Assembly (NCBI RefSeq): GCF_904849725.1
Contig: NC_058518.1
Coordinates: 503,551,225 to 503,615,224 of the forward strand
Direction of reading: 5' to 3'
Source: Hordeum vulgare subsp. vulgare
Taxonomy: Eukaryota; Streptophyta; Magnoliopsida; Poales; Poaceae
DNA length: 64,000 nucleotides
Position numbers and translations under genes: made by a program. Below, in pieces: positions 10,740 through 21,734 of the stretch (within the stretch, counting starts at the first letter, position 1; the number at the start of each line of letters is the position of its first letter). The notes below the pieces were generated by a model. It was not told the origin of the DNA and did no database searches. It was given only the letters and a program-made list of their open reading frames with translations.

Positions 10740-13700
10740 ATGGGCAAGGCGAAGGGGAAGCAGAGGCAGGACAAGTACTACCACCTCGCCAAGGAGCAGG
10801 GGTACCGGAGCAGGGCGGCGTTCAAGCTGCTGCAGCTGGACGCGCGGTTCCGGTTCCTGCCGACGGCGCGGGCCGTGCTCGACCTCTGCGCGGCGCCCGG
10901 CGGGTGGGTGCAGGTGGCCGTCAACCACGCGCCCGTCGGCGCCTTCGTCGTCGGCGTCGACCTCGTCCCCATCCGCCCCATCCGGGGCGCCCACTCCCTC
11001 ACCGAGGACATCACCACCTCCAAGTGCCGCTCCGCCGTGCGCAAGCTCATGGACTCCAAGGGCGTCGCCTCCTTCGACGTCGTCCTCCACGACGGCTCGC
11101 CCAACGTCGGCGGCGCCTGGGCGCAGGAGGCCACCACCCAGTCCGCCCTCGTCATCGACGCCGTACGGCTCGCCACCATGTTCCTCGCCCCCAAGGGCGC
11201 CTTCATCACCAAGGTATCAAAACGCCGAATCCGTTATGAAAAAATAGGCACCATGGACTGCAAGTGCTTCTTGATGCTGTTTTTCCCCTGTGTGAAGTGC
11301 GCATATCAAAATCAGCTGTATTTATTCTTGTCAACAGGTCTTCAGGTCGCAGGATTACAATGCTATCATGTTCTGTCTTAAACAGGTGTGTATTGGACGC
11401 AGGTTTTCTTAAAGTGCTTGTGTTGTTACTTAATATTTTACAGTAGTGTGTTGACGCATGAAACAAACCCATTTGCATTTCAGCTGTTTGAGAAGGTTGA
11501 GGTGACTAAACCTAATGCGAGTCGTGGCACATCCGCCGAAATTTACATCATCTGTCTGAAATACAAAGCGCCTGCAAAGATTGCTCCAGAACTTCTTGAT
11601 ATAAAGCACCTGTTCAACGTTGAACCTGAGAAGAAGATGGTATGTTGAAACATTTGTCACAGTTAGTCAATCGATTTCTCCTTTTTCTTTTATGTGTTGG
11701 CATCCCCTTAATGTTTCATTTTTTGGTTTCTGCAGCCTAGGGATGTACTTGGTACTAAAAAGGACAAGAGACAGCGTGAAGGGTAAGTACGCCTTCTTAT
11801 GTGATCACATGAGTTTGCATATTCATTTTTCTTGCAGTACTGCTTTTGTATTTCAGTGCCTCAACAAATGCGTCAGGAATATGGGTCATGCTACAACAGT
11901 TTATTTGTATTTCAGTGCCTCGTACTATAGTACATAAGCATGCCTGGTGTAATGATACAAGTACAAGATTTAGGGAACATCATGCTTTGCTAGTTCTGTA
12001 ATTTTATCACATATATTGTTTAAAGCCCATGAAGTATTACATCGTCTTCAGTATGGAACTCATACAGTGACCGACTATATTGGTGCATTTGCTAGTGTCC
12101 ATAAGGCGACAGCACAGTGAGTAGGATATATAACTTATATTTGGATCTGGCATGTCTTCTCCCTTTCTCACACTAAGGGTAACAACACATTTTGCAGTGG
12201 TGTATCACATGTGTGAAAACATTTCTCTGCATATCTTGGTTGCATGCATTCACCCGCAATGTGATTTCTGTAGACTAAACGATGCCTGTTTTTTGCCAGT
12301 TCTGTTTTTAGAGGCAAATAAGCAGCTAGCCATATGAAATTTGACCCTGATAAATTTCCTCTTTTATGCTATTTTGTTAAGTGGTTAATGGTAAAGAAAT
12401 GAAATTATTGGAACATACTGGTCCCTTCTAGTTTCTACTATACTTTGACTTCGAATTATATAATCCACTTTGGTGCGAGATCCACTTTTCTAAATTGCTA
12501 TTGTATATGATTCATTCAGGTATGATGAAGGAGTTACGGTATTAAGGAAAGTTGGTTTGGCATCTGATTTTATTTGGTCTGATGCTCAGACACCACTGGA
12601 ATTTCTTGGTTCTGTCACAGAAATTTCATTTGATGATGCAGCATCTGTGCCTATCAAGAATCATGAGATTACTACAGATGAGGTAGTGGATTAATGCCTT
12701 TGCTCTGTATTCCTGCTGCCTAGCTTGTATTCTATCTTGGTTATAACTTTGGCTGATTGTACTTTTTTGTGTGCCAGATAAAAAATCTTTGTGATGATTT
12801 ACGTGTGCTGGATAAAAATAGCTTCAAGCATATCTTGAAGTAAGTATCTTTTCCTATTCTATTCTCATCAAACTTATTTCTACATTATGATTATGCAGGC
12901 ATGTCTATTACTATTAGTTTGTTGTGTGGAGAGGTTGATCCTCCGAATCTCATGAAACTGACATACAATTATTTTAGGTGGCGCATACGCATAAGGAAAG
13001 CACTGTCGTCATCTTCACAAGTTACCCCAAAGGCTGATGGTACTGCAACAGAGACCAAGGTCAACGATGATGACCAACTTCTACAGGAAATGGAAGAACT
13101 CACGAGTTTCATTGATAGAAAAAAAAGAAGAGAGAAGAAGCGTCTGTCAAGACGTCGTGCAAAGGTATTTACATTATGAAGTATAAATATATCATTTGCT
13201 GCATGCGGCGTTGATTTGAATTGTGCGCTGATATACTAGTCTCTTCATTCCAGGATAAAACACGCAAGGCAACAGGAATGCAAATTGATGCTACAGAAGA
13301 GGGATATACTGATTCTGACTTGTTTTCTATTAAGGCTATCAAGGTATCCTGCTGTTTTTGTAGTCCTACCTGTCTTTGACTTGAGTTCATCATTCTTGCT
13401 CTCAGGAGAGTTTTTCTTACAAGTCATCTAGCCCATATTATCATTTGGCAAGCACATGTGGAAAAGTGATTTTGGTTCTGTTGTAATTTCTCACAAGTTA
13501 CTGTCCCAGCTTTGATGCCTTACTTTAGCTTTTACTTGTTCAAGTGGTTTGTGCTCGCAAACTCAGTGATATATACTTCTTTATAGGGTGGAAAAGATCT
13601 TCAAGCTGTCGAGTCAGCCGAGTATAATGCGGAAGATGGCTCTGGAGACAGTGAGAATGAAGAGACTCAAACTCATGAAGACTCTGATGAGGAAATGGAT

Positions 13701-15206
13701 TCTGATGAAGAACAACAGAGGTAAATTTTCAGACACCCACACCAAAAAATAATACTCCCTCCGTCCCAAAATCAGTGACTCAAAAATGACTCAACTTTGT
13801 ACTAAAGTTAGTGCAAATTTGGTCATAAGTTCATCACTTCCAGAATTTACTTTAAATTCCAGAGATACATAACACTGCATCTTTTTAACCAGGTATGATG
13901 CTCAACTTGAGGAGATGCTTGATGAAGCTTACGAACGTTTTGTGACAAAGAAAGGTGGAGAAGTAAAACAAGAACGCAAACGTGCCAAGAGAATCAATAC
14001 TGATGCTGATACAGAGTTGTTAGAGGTAAATAACCTACATTAATCCACATGAATTTTTCTTGCGTTTGAAACCCAATATCTTCTTTACAACAGCAAATTG
14101 ACTGAACTTGATGATTATATATGTTATACAACTTTTGATAGGGAGGTGAAGATGATGGTTCCGATGTTGACATGGACCAAGGTTCTGAAGAAGATGAAGA
14201 TCAGGAGACCAACCCCCTTTTATTATCTTTTGATTCAGAGAAGCCCACAAAAGAGCAGATGAAAAGGCAGTGGTTTGGTCAGGATTTGTTTGCAGAATTA
14301 GGAGCTGACCTTGCTGAGAAAAGTGACAGTGAAGATGAAAGAGAGAAGCCGCGTAAGAATTTGAAGAAGAAGACGGATTCAGGAAAGAAGGAAGTCCTGG
14401 CTAAAGCACAACTAGACTCTGGAAAGAAAGAGAAACCGACTAAAGCTCAGCGCTTGCAGCAAGATGATATTGAGATGGTAGCAGCAGAGCCAGTTCGAGC
14501 TGCAGATGACTCATCCTCATCCTCTGACGAGTCGGACGATCTAGATGAGGACATGGACGACGACACCAAGGCCGAAGTGCTGGCCTACGCGCACAAGATG
14601 CTGAGGAAGAAGCAAAGGGAGCAGATACTGGACGACGCCTACAACAAGTACATGTTTGATGACGAGGGCCTGCCTAAGTGGTTCGCCGAGGACGAGAAGA
14701 GGCACACGGTGCCCATGAAGCCGATCACGAAGGAGGAGGTGGCGGCCATGAAGGCCCAGTTCAGGGAGATCGACGCGCGGCCGTCGAAGAAGGTGGCGGA
14801 AGCCAAGGCGCGCAAGAAGCGTGTGGCGGCCAAGAAGCTGGAGAAGGCGCGGCAGAAGGCGGACATTGTGGCGGACCAGAGCGACATCAACGAGCAGTCC
14901 AAGGCCAAGATGATCGACAAGATCTACCGCAAGGCAGTGTCGACGCAGCGGCCCAAGAAGGAGTATGTGGTGGCCAAGAAGGGTGTCCAGGTCAGGACCG
15001 GCAAGGGCAAGGTGCTGGTGGACCCGCGGATGAAGAAGGACAAGCGGAGCGCCGGGTCGGGGAAGAAGGGCGGGAAAGGCAAAGGTGGCGCCGGCAAGGG
15101 GAAGAAGGGCGCCGGCGGCGGCAAAGGCGGTGGGCAGAAGAAAGGCGGGAAGGCTGGTGGTGGTGGGAGGAAGGCCGCCGGCGGTGGCGGCAAAGCGCCG
15201 CGTTGA
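10740..15206 (+). CDS. SPB1: SPB1 nucleolar rRNA 2'-O-methyltransferase (FtsJ family)
   Basis: Eleven exons join in frame: 10740-11213, 11338-11385, 11484-11639, 11736-11782, 12520-12682, 12778-12839, 12978-13164, 13254-13343, 13587-13720, 13893-14025 and 14142-15206. They give 852 residues. The N-terminal FtsJ domain has the AdoMet motif DLCAAPGGW (48-56) and the K-D-K-E tetrad at about K29, D118, K158 and E193, parallel to E. coli RrmJ K38/D124/K164/E199. A middle DUF3381-type region and the Spb1_C domain (from MKRQWFGQDLF, in the last exon) follow. Acidic stretches and a Lys/Gly-rich tail are typical of nucleolar proteins. Yeast Spb1 methylates G2922 of 25S rRNA and is needed for 60S assembly. 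The last exon holds 40% of the protein. Intron 9 carries a decayed Stowaway MITE. The ATG begins the conserved MGKAKGK start. Confidence 0.95.
13755..13840. mobile_element. Decayed Stowaway-type MITE in SPB1 intron 9
   Basis: The left end CTCCCTCCGTCCCAAAAT follows a TA, as in Stowaway elements. The interior shows the inverted core ACTTTGTACTAAAGT. The right terminus is too diverged to match, so the element is old or truncated. It lies wholly inside the intron. Confidence 0.6.
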
Positions 15207-15600
15207 GTAGTGTGACAAGAGGCATATGGATGCTGGGCATGTCGCCTGTTGGATAGCTATCTCTCTGCTGCCGAAAGTTTTGCCTGTCTGGCTAGCCCGC
15301 AAGTCTAAGATTGCTAGCTGTTTTTGTTATGCTATATATACGTTGCTACTATTAGAGCTGTTTTCGGCCTGTCAGAAAAGTTTTGTAAGTTGCTACCCTT
15401 GTAATGAGACGATTTGCAGACAATAATTTGTGATTGTGGTTAAATCCTGACAGTACCATAACCATGCTGAACTTACCTTAAAACTTGCTTGCTTTTGTGG
15501 CCTTCTAGTAAGCATAGACCGAAATGGAAGCTAGGACACATGGAGCTAAATATTTGTGGCAGCAGTATGCATGAAGCAAATAGTAGCATGAATGCATTGG
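15207..15600 (+). other. SPB1 3' UTR and downstream sequence; start of duplicated unit A
   Basis: This is non-coding sequence after the SPB1 stop. Its part from about 15300 to 15470 has a diverged copy at 47860-48100, sharing GTTTGTAAGTT, ACAATAATTT and GATTGTGGT in order. The SPB1 3' end was therefore inside the ancestral duplicated segment. Confidence 0.6.
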
Positions 15601-15902
15601 TGAGGACTAGTGTAGTGCCAAAAACCGTCAAAGGTCGCCGTTTTCTTTTTCAGGTGAAAAGAAAGGATGGTAGCTTTGAATCCCTGGCATAGCGACGTCC
15701 TCCACTATCTGCTGGACTCTGATTCCCATCTCCCATAGCAACTTGTTGAGAGAGGCGAATCCGGATCCCAGAGCTGTTGGACTCCAAAGATTTGGAATCC
15801 AGCCAGACAATGATGCAGTGACGGCGGCCACAGGGCAGGGCAGGGCAGAATCCAGTCCGATGCAAGGCTACTGGCATTTTGGCAAAGAAAAGATACTATG
15901 TA

Positions 15903-16056
15903 CTCCCTTCGTTCTTAAATATAAGTCTTAAATTTCACTGCTGGACTACATACGGATGTATATAGACATATTTTAAAGTATAGATCATTCATTTTGCTCT
16001 GTATGTAACTTCCTAGTGAAATCTTTTAAAAGACTTATATTTAGGGACGGAGGTTG
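15903..16056. mobile_element. Stowaway MITE
   Basis: A 154-bp palindromic element flanked by TA/TA (15901-15902, 16057-16058). Ends are CTCCCTTCGTTCTTAAATA and TATTTAGGGACGGAGGTTG. Inner arms CTACATACGGATGTATA and GTATGTAACTTCCTAGTG fold back on each other. It belongs to the same type as the element at 51558-51717. Confidence 0.85.
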
Positions 16057-16395
16057 TACCAACTAATGATGGCCGAGAGAGAGAGCCCAAAAGTATGCTC
16101 TTTTTGTGAAGATGGTGTTTGTAGTGCTAGTTATCAAGCCTCAACATGAGATGAACGGATGGATGATATTTTTGGCCAAAGAATCAGAAGCAAACGTGCA
16201 GATAGAAAAGGCAGCTTTTCCTGTACAAGATGACTTATTCTCAACGATATGAGATGCCCCCTCTCTTATCTATCTCCCTTTTCACTTGAAGGAGACAAGA
16301 CTCCGTTGTCAAACCAAGGATCTTCCCTTTTTTTTTTTGATGAATTATGATATATGGAAACACGTTTACAACAACCTTAGTATCAATTGTAGACA

Positions 16396-16467
16396 AAGAG
16401 ACACACAAAGAGGGAGGGAGGGAGGGAGGGAGCGAGTGAGTGAGGGTGGGAGAGGGAGAGAGAGAGA
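16396..16467. repeat. Purine-rich GA/GGGA simple repeat
   Basis: An almost uninterrupted purine tract includes (GGGA) repeats at about 16411-16433 and (GA) repeats near the end. It lies in unit A spacer DNA; unit B has no matching tract. Confidence 0.8.
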
Positions 16468-16515
16468 TTCTGCTTATTTTAGTGGACACGCATCCATGAT
16501 ATATTTTCGTCAAAA

Positions 16516-16942
16516 TAGACAAATCTGATCCTAGAATGAAAAAATTCACAAACTGAATTGTGTTTGAAAAAATTTCGCGGAGCTGACCCTTTTGTGTGAC
16601 GCCCACACTATACTGTGTGACGCGTTAGTCTTAGGGCCACACTCCCATCCACGTTGGCGTCCGCCCCCACCGCACCTGGAAACGCCACATCCCATGGGGT
16701 TTCTTAATGGGGTAGCAACGCCATACCCCCTTGACGTTTCTAGCAACGCAACATAGGCTGGCGTTTTTGCCCTGCCACGCATCGTTTCGACCAGGCCAGC
16801 AACGCAACATAGGCTAGCGTTTTCAAATAAAGAAGAAACGCCGCGGCCTGTGGCGTTACCAAAAGGGTTAGCTCCGCCAAAAAAAATTCAAACACGGTCT
16901 AGTTTGTATTTTTTTTTCATCCAAAGGGTTAGGTTTGTCGAT
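16516..16942. mobile_element. MITE with ~80-bp terminal inverted repeats (Mutator-like?)
   Basis: The left arm from ATAGACAAATCTGATCC and the reverse complement of the right arm, ATCGACAAACCTAACCC, stay alignable for about 80 bases, through AGCTGACCCTTTT / AGCTAACCCTTTT. The interior repeats GGCGTTT and AACGCAACATAGGCT motifs. No transposase is present. Long arms suggest a Mutator-like MITE, but no clear 9-bp duplication was found. Confidence 0.6.
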
Positions 16943-17219
16943 TATGTCCATATTTTCTGCATACTTTTGTCATGAAGAAAGCGCTGAGATTGCACGGGCG
17001 ACCATATTAAGGTTGTGACAATTGTATATAAGATAATGTTCTGTTTTACCCCTCGCAAGAGAAAAAAAGGTCGTGCTTTACTGACATACACATATGAAGT
17101 GTATTGCGATGAGACTATCTTATTATAAGAGAATACGTACGTATGGTATTGTGGGACTCTTATTAGGGAGTTAACTCTCTCGACGGTATTGAACTGGTAA
17201 AAAACTGCAATAGAAATGC

Positions 17220-17650
17220 CTCCTGTAGGAGGCAGAACAAACCTTTTTACAGACCATGGCTGTGAAAACACTGTATATGCATGCAGCAAGTATATATGCA
17301 CTTAGCTAGCATCTTCCTGAAAGGCTTTCTTGCTCCGATTGTTCGAAATATGACGGGGAATCCTTCCATCTTTCGTGTGGCTTTTACGCAGATATGATTC
17401 CGAGCAAGAGATCTCCGGTGGACCGGTTCACATGCCAGAAAGAATCAAACCCAACTCAAGTTGCGCCCGCCGCCCTCTCCACTGTCCAGTGCATCCGATG
17501 CAAACCCCAGCCTCCCAGGGCTCGTTGAGCAAGCGGCAAGCCAGGAGGAGCAGGATTGCATTCTGTCAATTCCCTTTCCAACACCATTGGAGATGGAAAG
17601 ATAGACACATTCCTTCGGTCCCCGGCCACGTTCGGAGCAGGGATGGATGC
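17220..17650. other. Conserved non-coding block (copy A)
   Basis: This block aligns closely with 49780-50160 in unit B, including ATATGATTCCGA, AAGTTGCGCCCGCCGCC and ACCATTGGAGATGGAAAGAT. It is one of the best conserved segments outside the RL exons. Frames are open in part but differ in length and ends between copies, so I do not call a gene. It could be a distal regulatory element or an old gene fragment. Confidence 0.5.
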
Positions 17651-17765
17651 TCCCGTTGATGATGTGAGGAGAGCAGAGCAGAGCACGCACCACAGATTCA
17701 TTACCCATGCATCATCGCGGGTGAGTGGATGAACGGTTGTCAAATGCATGCAAGCTAGCTAGGAT

Positions 17766-19529
17766 ACAAATTTTCTTTTTCTGAAAAGGGACGCTCTACT
17801 TATTGCTTCAAAGATTGAAGCATTACGTCCGGTCTCTTCATAGCTAAGATGTATACGGCCAAACAATGTTCTTTCATACAAACGAAAATAAAAAAAGGCG
17901 AAATACGAAGAGATATGCACAGTCCGTATAACGCCTAAAATGGAGGGGGGGGGGGATCCTCAGATCATGCTGCCGTCCATGTTGGAAAAAGGTATCTATC
18001 GCCGTATCCTTAATCATGTATACACCTTCATAAAAGGTTCCGATTCTTCACGTGTTATAGAGAAGACCATAAACAAAGAGTTCTGATACATCTGTAGATA
18101 ACCTGTATAAAAGAAGTATTTTTATCGTTAAAACCTTATCACTAAAATATATATAGCCAAAGCGACCAAATAACGGCGAGCGCGTCCATCTTGCGAAGAG
18201 TTTTAAACATGTGATCAATCCCATGTAGCCAGTGCCAAATACACTATCAACACTACAAGGAGGATACAAGCCAAAGGCTATTTAGACGATTGACCATATA
18301 GAACGAGCCAATTTGCTTTGGAAGAATACCTGCTTTATTTTCTCATCATGGTGACAAAAAACACATTGCTGACTTCCATGCCAATTCCTCTTAATAAGAG
18401 GTTATCTTTAGTAAAAATGATTCCGCGACGTAGATACCATGCAATTTTTTATTCTTAAGCGGTATCTTTATCTTTCAGATCTTCTTGTTATTATCAGCCG
18501 ACACCTCATCCTGGATTAATGATCTATACATAGACTTCACTGAGAATGAAAAAAAGAAAGCATTGCCTTCTTTACTATATCTTGTATTTATCGTACTTTT
18601 GACTTGGGGGTCTCTTCCTCATTTAACAAATGTCTGGAACTTTGGATTAAGAATTGGTGGAATACCAGGCAATCTGAAACTCTCTTAACTGATATTCAAG
18701 AAAAAAGGATTCTAGAAAGATTCATAGAATTAGAAAAACTTTCTCTCTTGGACGAGATGATAAAAGGGAAATTAAAGACACATGTACAAAAACCTCCTAC
18801 AGGAATACACAAGGAAATAATACAATGGGTCAAAATAAATAATGAGGATTATCTCCATATCATTTTGCATTTCTCAACAAATATAATTTGCTTGGCTATT
18901 CTAAGTGGTTCTTTTTTTTCTGGGTAAAGAGGAACTTGTCATTTTGAATTCTTGGGTTCAGGAAACTGTCCATTCCCATATAGATTCCAAAGGAATACAC
19001 CGGACCCATGTGACAAATGCACTCTGGACAACCGCTGGAGCAAGATATTCCACGATTGGATTCTGGGTTCAATTAAATCCCTTCTAAGTGTCACATTTGG
19101 TGGAAATGATTCAATTGTCGTGGCGATAGTATCATCCTTGTGACACACAATATTGTATAGACACGGATATTGTTTCTCGGAGATTGGAATTTCCTAGCCA
19201 CTTCTCCGAGAATCTAATTTCCGAGCCGTCCTTAATCGAGAAAGATCCATAACAAAAAATATATTTCTTCGTAGCCATTATACATGCCCAAAAGTCAGAA
19301 TACCTAGGCTTTCAGTATACTTGGAACACCACCTTGGAGCCCACATATTTCCTTGTGATGAGGTTTGCCATACCCAATCTTCTGTAAGTAATTTAAACAA
19401 AAAATTACCAAGTAGGGCCCTACTCTTAACCTCAAGGTCATGAATGCCCAACCCGCCTTGGTCTTTGGGACGCTAAACCACACTCCATTTAGCTAATCGA
19501 TGTTTTCTCTCTCACTATCTCTTTGCCAA
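17766..19529 (-). pseudogene. LINE retrotransposon, C-terminal and 3' part (decayed)
   Basis: Minus-strand translation in several frames gives plant LINE C-terminal motifs: RPKDQGGLGIHDLEVKSRALL (19480-19420), a segment with PPNVTLRRDLI (about 19100-19060), and SLLFGRFGY-like sequence near 18170. Stops and frameshifts are frequent. The 3' end lies near 17770, beyond AT-rich tail sequence. It continues on the other side of the CACTA insertion at 35784. A possible target duplication is AAGCTAGCTAGGA (about 17750) versus AAGCTAACTAGGA (about 37172). Confidence 0.8.
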
Positions 19530-19800
19530 CACTACTGGGAAAACCTTAGCAATAGCGCTGGATTTTTGCCTTCTAGTAGCGCGGCTACAAGCGCTAGTTG
19601 TAAGGCGCTACAACTAATATTTAGCAGTAACACATTTTCTAAGCAGCGCTACTACTAATTTTAATAGCAGTAGCGCTTGTTTGACACCTAAGTAGCAACA
19701 ACTCATGTTTCTGTCCAGCGCCACTACTATGTAATTGTATTTTTTACACCATTATACAAGTTTTTATACGGCAACAATGAAGAGGTAATGAATGGAACAC

Positions 19801-19921
19801 CGATTAGATTAAATTGGATGGACCCAATTAATCAAGTTGGATTAGTAGGACGATATGGCGTTGGGATGGCACACAAGTGCCGAATGATATGCACACTTGT
19901 GTGCCGTCCTAACATCATATA
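19801..19921. mobile_element. Palindromic MITE, left part (split by BARE-1)
   Basis: The arm ending in AGTAGGACGATAT (19801-19857) is the inverted complement of 31319-31377 on the far side of the BARE-1 element. The core has its own hairpin, CACACAAGTG with CACTTGTGTG. The two parts together make a MITE-like palindrome of about 180 bp within the CACTA element. Confidence 0.65.
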
Positions 19922-21702
19922 TGTTGGGTAACGTAGCATAAATTTAAAAAAATTCCTACGCATATTCAGATCTTTCTATGGAGAGACCAACAACGAGAGA
20001 GGGATGAGTGCATCTTCATACCTTTGAAGATCGCTAAGCGGAAGCGTTACTAGAACGCGGTTGATGGAGTCGTACTCGCGGCGATTCAGATCGCGGTGTG
20101 ATTCCGATCTAGTGCCGAACTACGGCACCTCCGCGTTCAACACACGTGCAGCCCGGTGACGTCTCCCGCATCTTGATCCAGCAAGGAGGAGGGAGAGGTT
20201 GGGGAAGATCTCCAGCAGCACGACGGCGTGGTGTCGATGGAGAGACGAGGTCTCCCGGCAGGGCTTCGCCAAGCACCGGCAGAGAGGAGGAGAAAGAAGA
20301 GCAGGGCTGCGCCGAAAGAGAGAGGGAAGATTCTGTCTCCAAATGCCCAAAAGTGCCCACTATATATAGGAGGAGGGGAGGGGGGTGCCACCCCTAGGGT
20401 TCCCACCCTAGGTGGTGCAGCAGCCCCCCCAGATGGGAGGTGCGGCGACCAGGGCAAGGGGGAGGGGTGGCGCACCCCTAGGTGGGCCTTGGGCCCACCA
20501 GCGCCTAGGGTTTCCCTCCCTCTCTACCTCCTGCGCCTTGGGCTGAGTGTGGGGGGCGCACCAGCCCACCTAGGGGCTGGTTCCCTCCCGCACTTGGCCC
20601 ATCTAACCTCCCGGGGTCGTTGCCCCCTTCCGGTGGACCCCCGGGGCCAACTCCGGTGGTCCCGGTGGTCCCGGTACGTTACCGGTGACGCCCGAAACAC
20701 TTCCGGTGTCCGAAACCATCCGTCCTATATATCAATCTTTACCTCCGGACCATTCCGGAGCTGCTCATGATGTCCCGGATCTCATCCGGGACTCCGAAGA
20801 ACTTTCGATAACCTCGTATAACAATTCCCTATAACCCTAGCGTCATCGAACCTTAAGTGTGTAGACCCTACGGGTTCGGGAGACAGACAGACATGACCGA
20901 GACACGTCTCCGGCCAATAACCATCAGCGGGGTCTGGATACCCATGGTGGCTCCCACTTGCTCCACGATGCTCTCATTGGATGAACCACGATGTCAATGA
21001 TTCAATCAATCCCGTATACAATTTCCTTTGTCTGTCGGTATAGAATTTGCCCGAGATTCGATCGTTGGTATACCTATACCTTGTTCAATCTCGTTACCGG
21101 AAAGTCTCTTTACTCGTTCCGTAGCACGTCATCATGTGACTAACTCCTTTAGTCACATTGAGCTCATGATGATGTTCTACCGAGTGGGCCCAGAGACACC
21201 TCTCCGTCACACGGAGTGACAAATCCCGATCTTGATTCGTACCAACCCAATAGACACTTTCAGAGGTACCCGTAGTGCACCTTTATAGTCACCCAGTTAC
21301 GTTGTGACGTTTGATACACCCAAAGCACTCCTACGGTATCCGGGAGTTGCACAATCTCACGGTCGAAGGAAAAGACACTTGACATTAGAAAAGCTTTAGC
21401 ATACGAACACTACGATCTAGTGCTACGCTTAGGATTGGGTCTTGTCCATCACATCATTCTCCCAATGATGTGATCCCGTTATCAATGACATCTAATGCCC
21501 ATGACCAGGAAACCATGATCATCTATTGACTAACGAGCTAGCAAACTAGAGGCTTGCTAGGGACACATTGTGATCTATTTATTCACACATGTATTACTGT
21601 TTCCTGTTAATACAATTATAGCATGAACAATAGACGATTATCATGAACAAGGAAATATGATAATAACCATTTTATTATTGCCTCTAGGGCATATTTCCAA
21701 CA
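19922..21702 (-). repeat. BARE-1 type 3' LTR
   Basis: A copy of 29541-31318. Minus-strand start TGTTGGAAATATGCC lies at 21702 and the end ACCCAACA at 19922. GC-rich frames near 20110-20770 belong to the LTR and are not a gene. Confidence 0.95.
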
Positions 21703-21734
21703 GTCTCCCACTCGCACTAGAGTCAATAATCTAG

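Noticed and set aside
10493..11239. Alternative frame overlapping SPB1 exon 1
   Set aside because: It is a shadow of GC-rich SPB1 coding sequence, with low-complexity product.
14541..15302. Long minus-strand frames opposite the SPB1 last exon
   Set aside because: They are antisense shadows of a codon-biased GC-rich exon. No family resemblance.
17375..17659. Possible small gene, with a relative at 49896-50225
   Set aside because: Start, end and frame differ between the two copies, with indels that are not multiples of three. Better treated as non-coding conservation.
20109..20770. GC-rich open frames, repeated at 29728-30386
   Set aside because: They are copies of the BARE-1 type LTR and lack conserved protein features.
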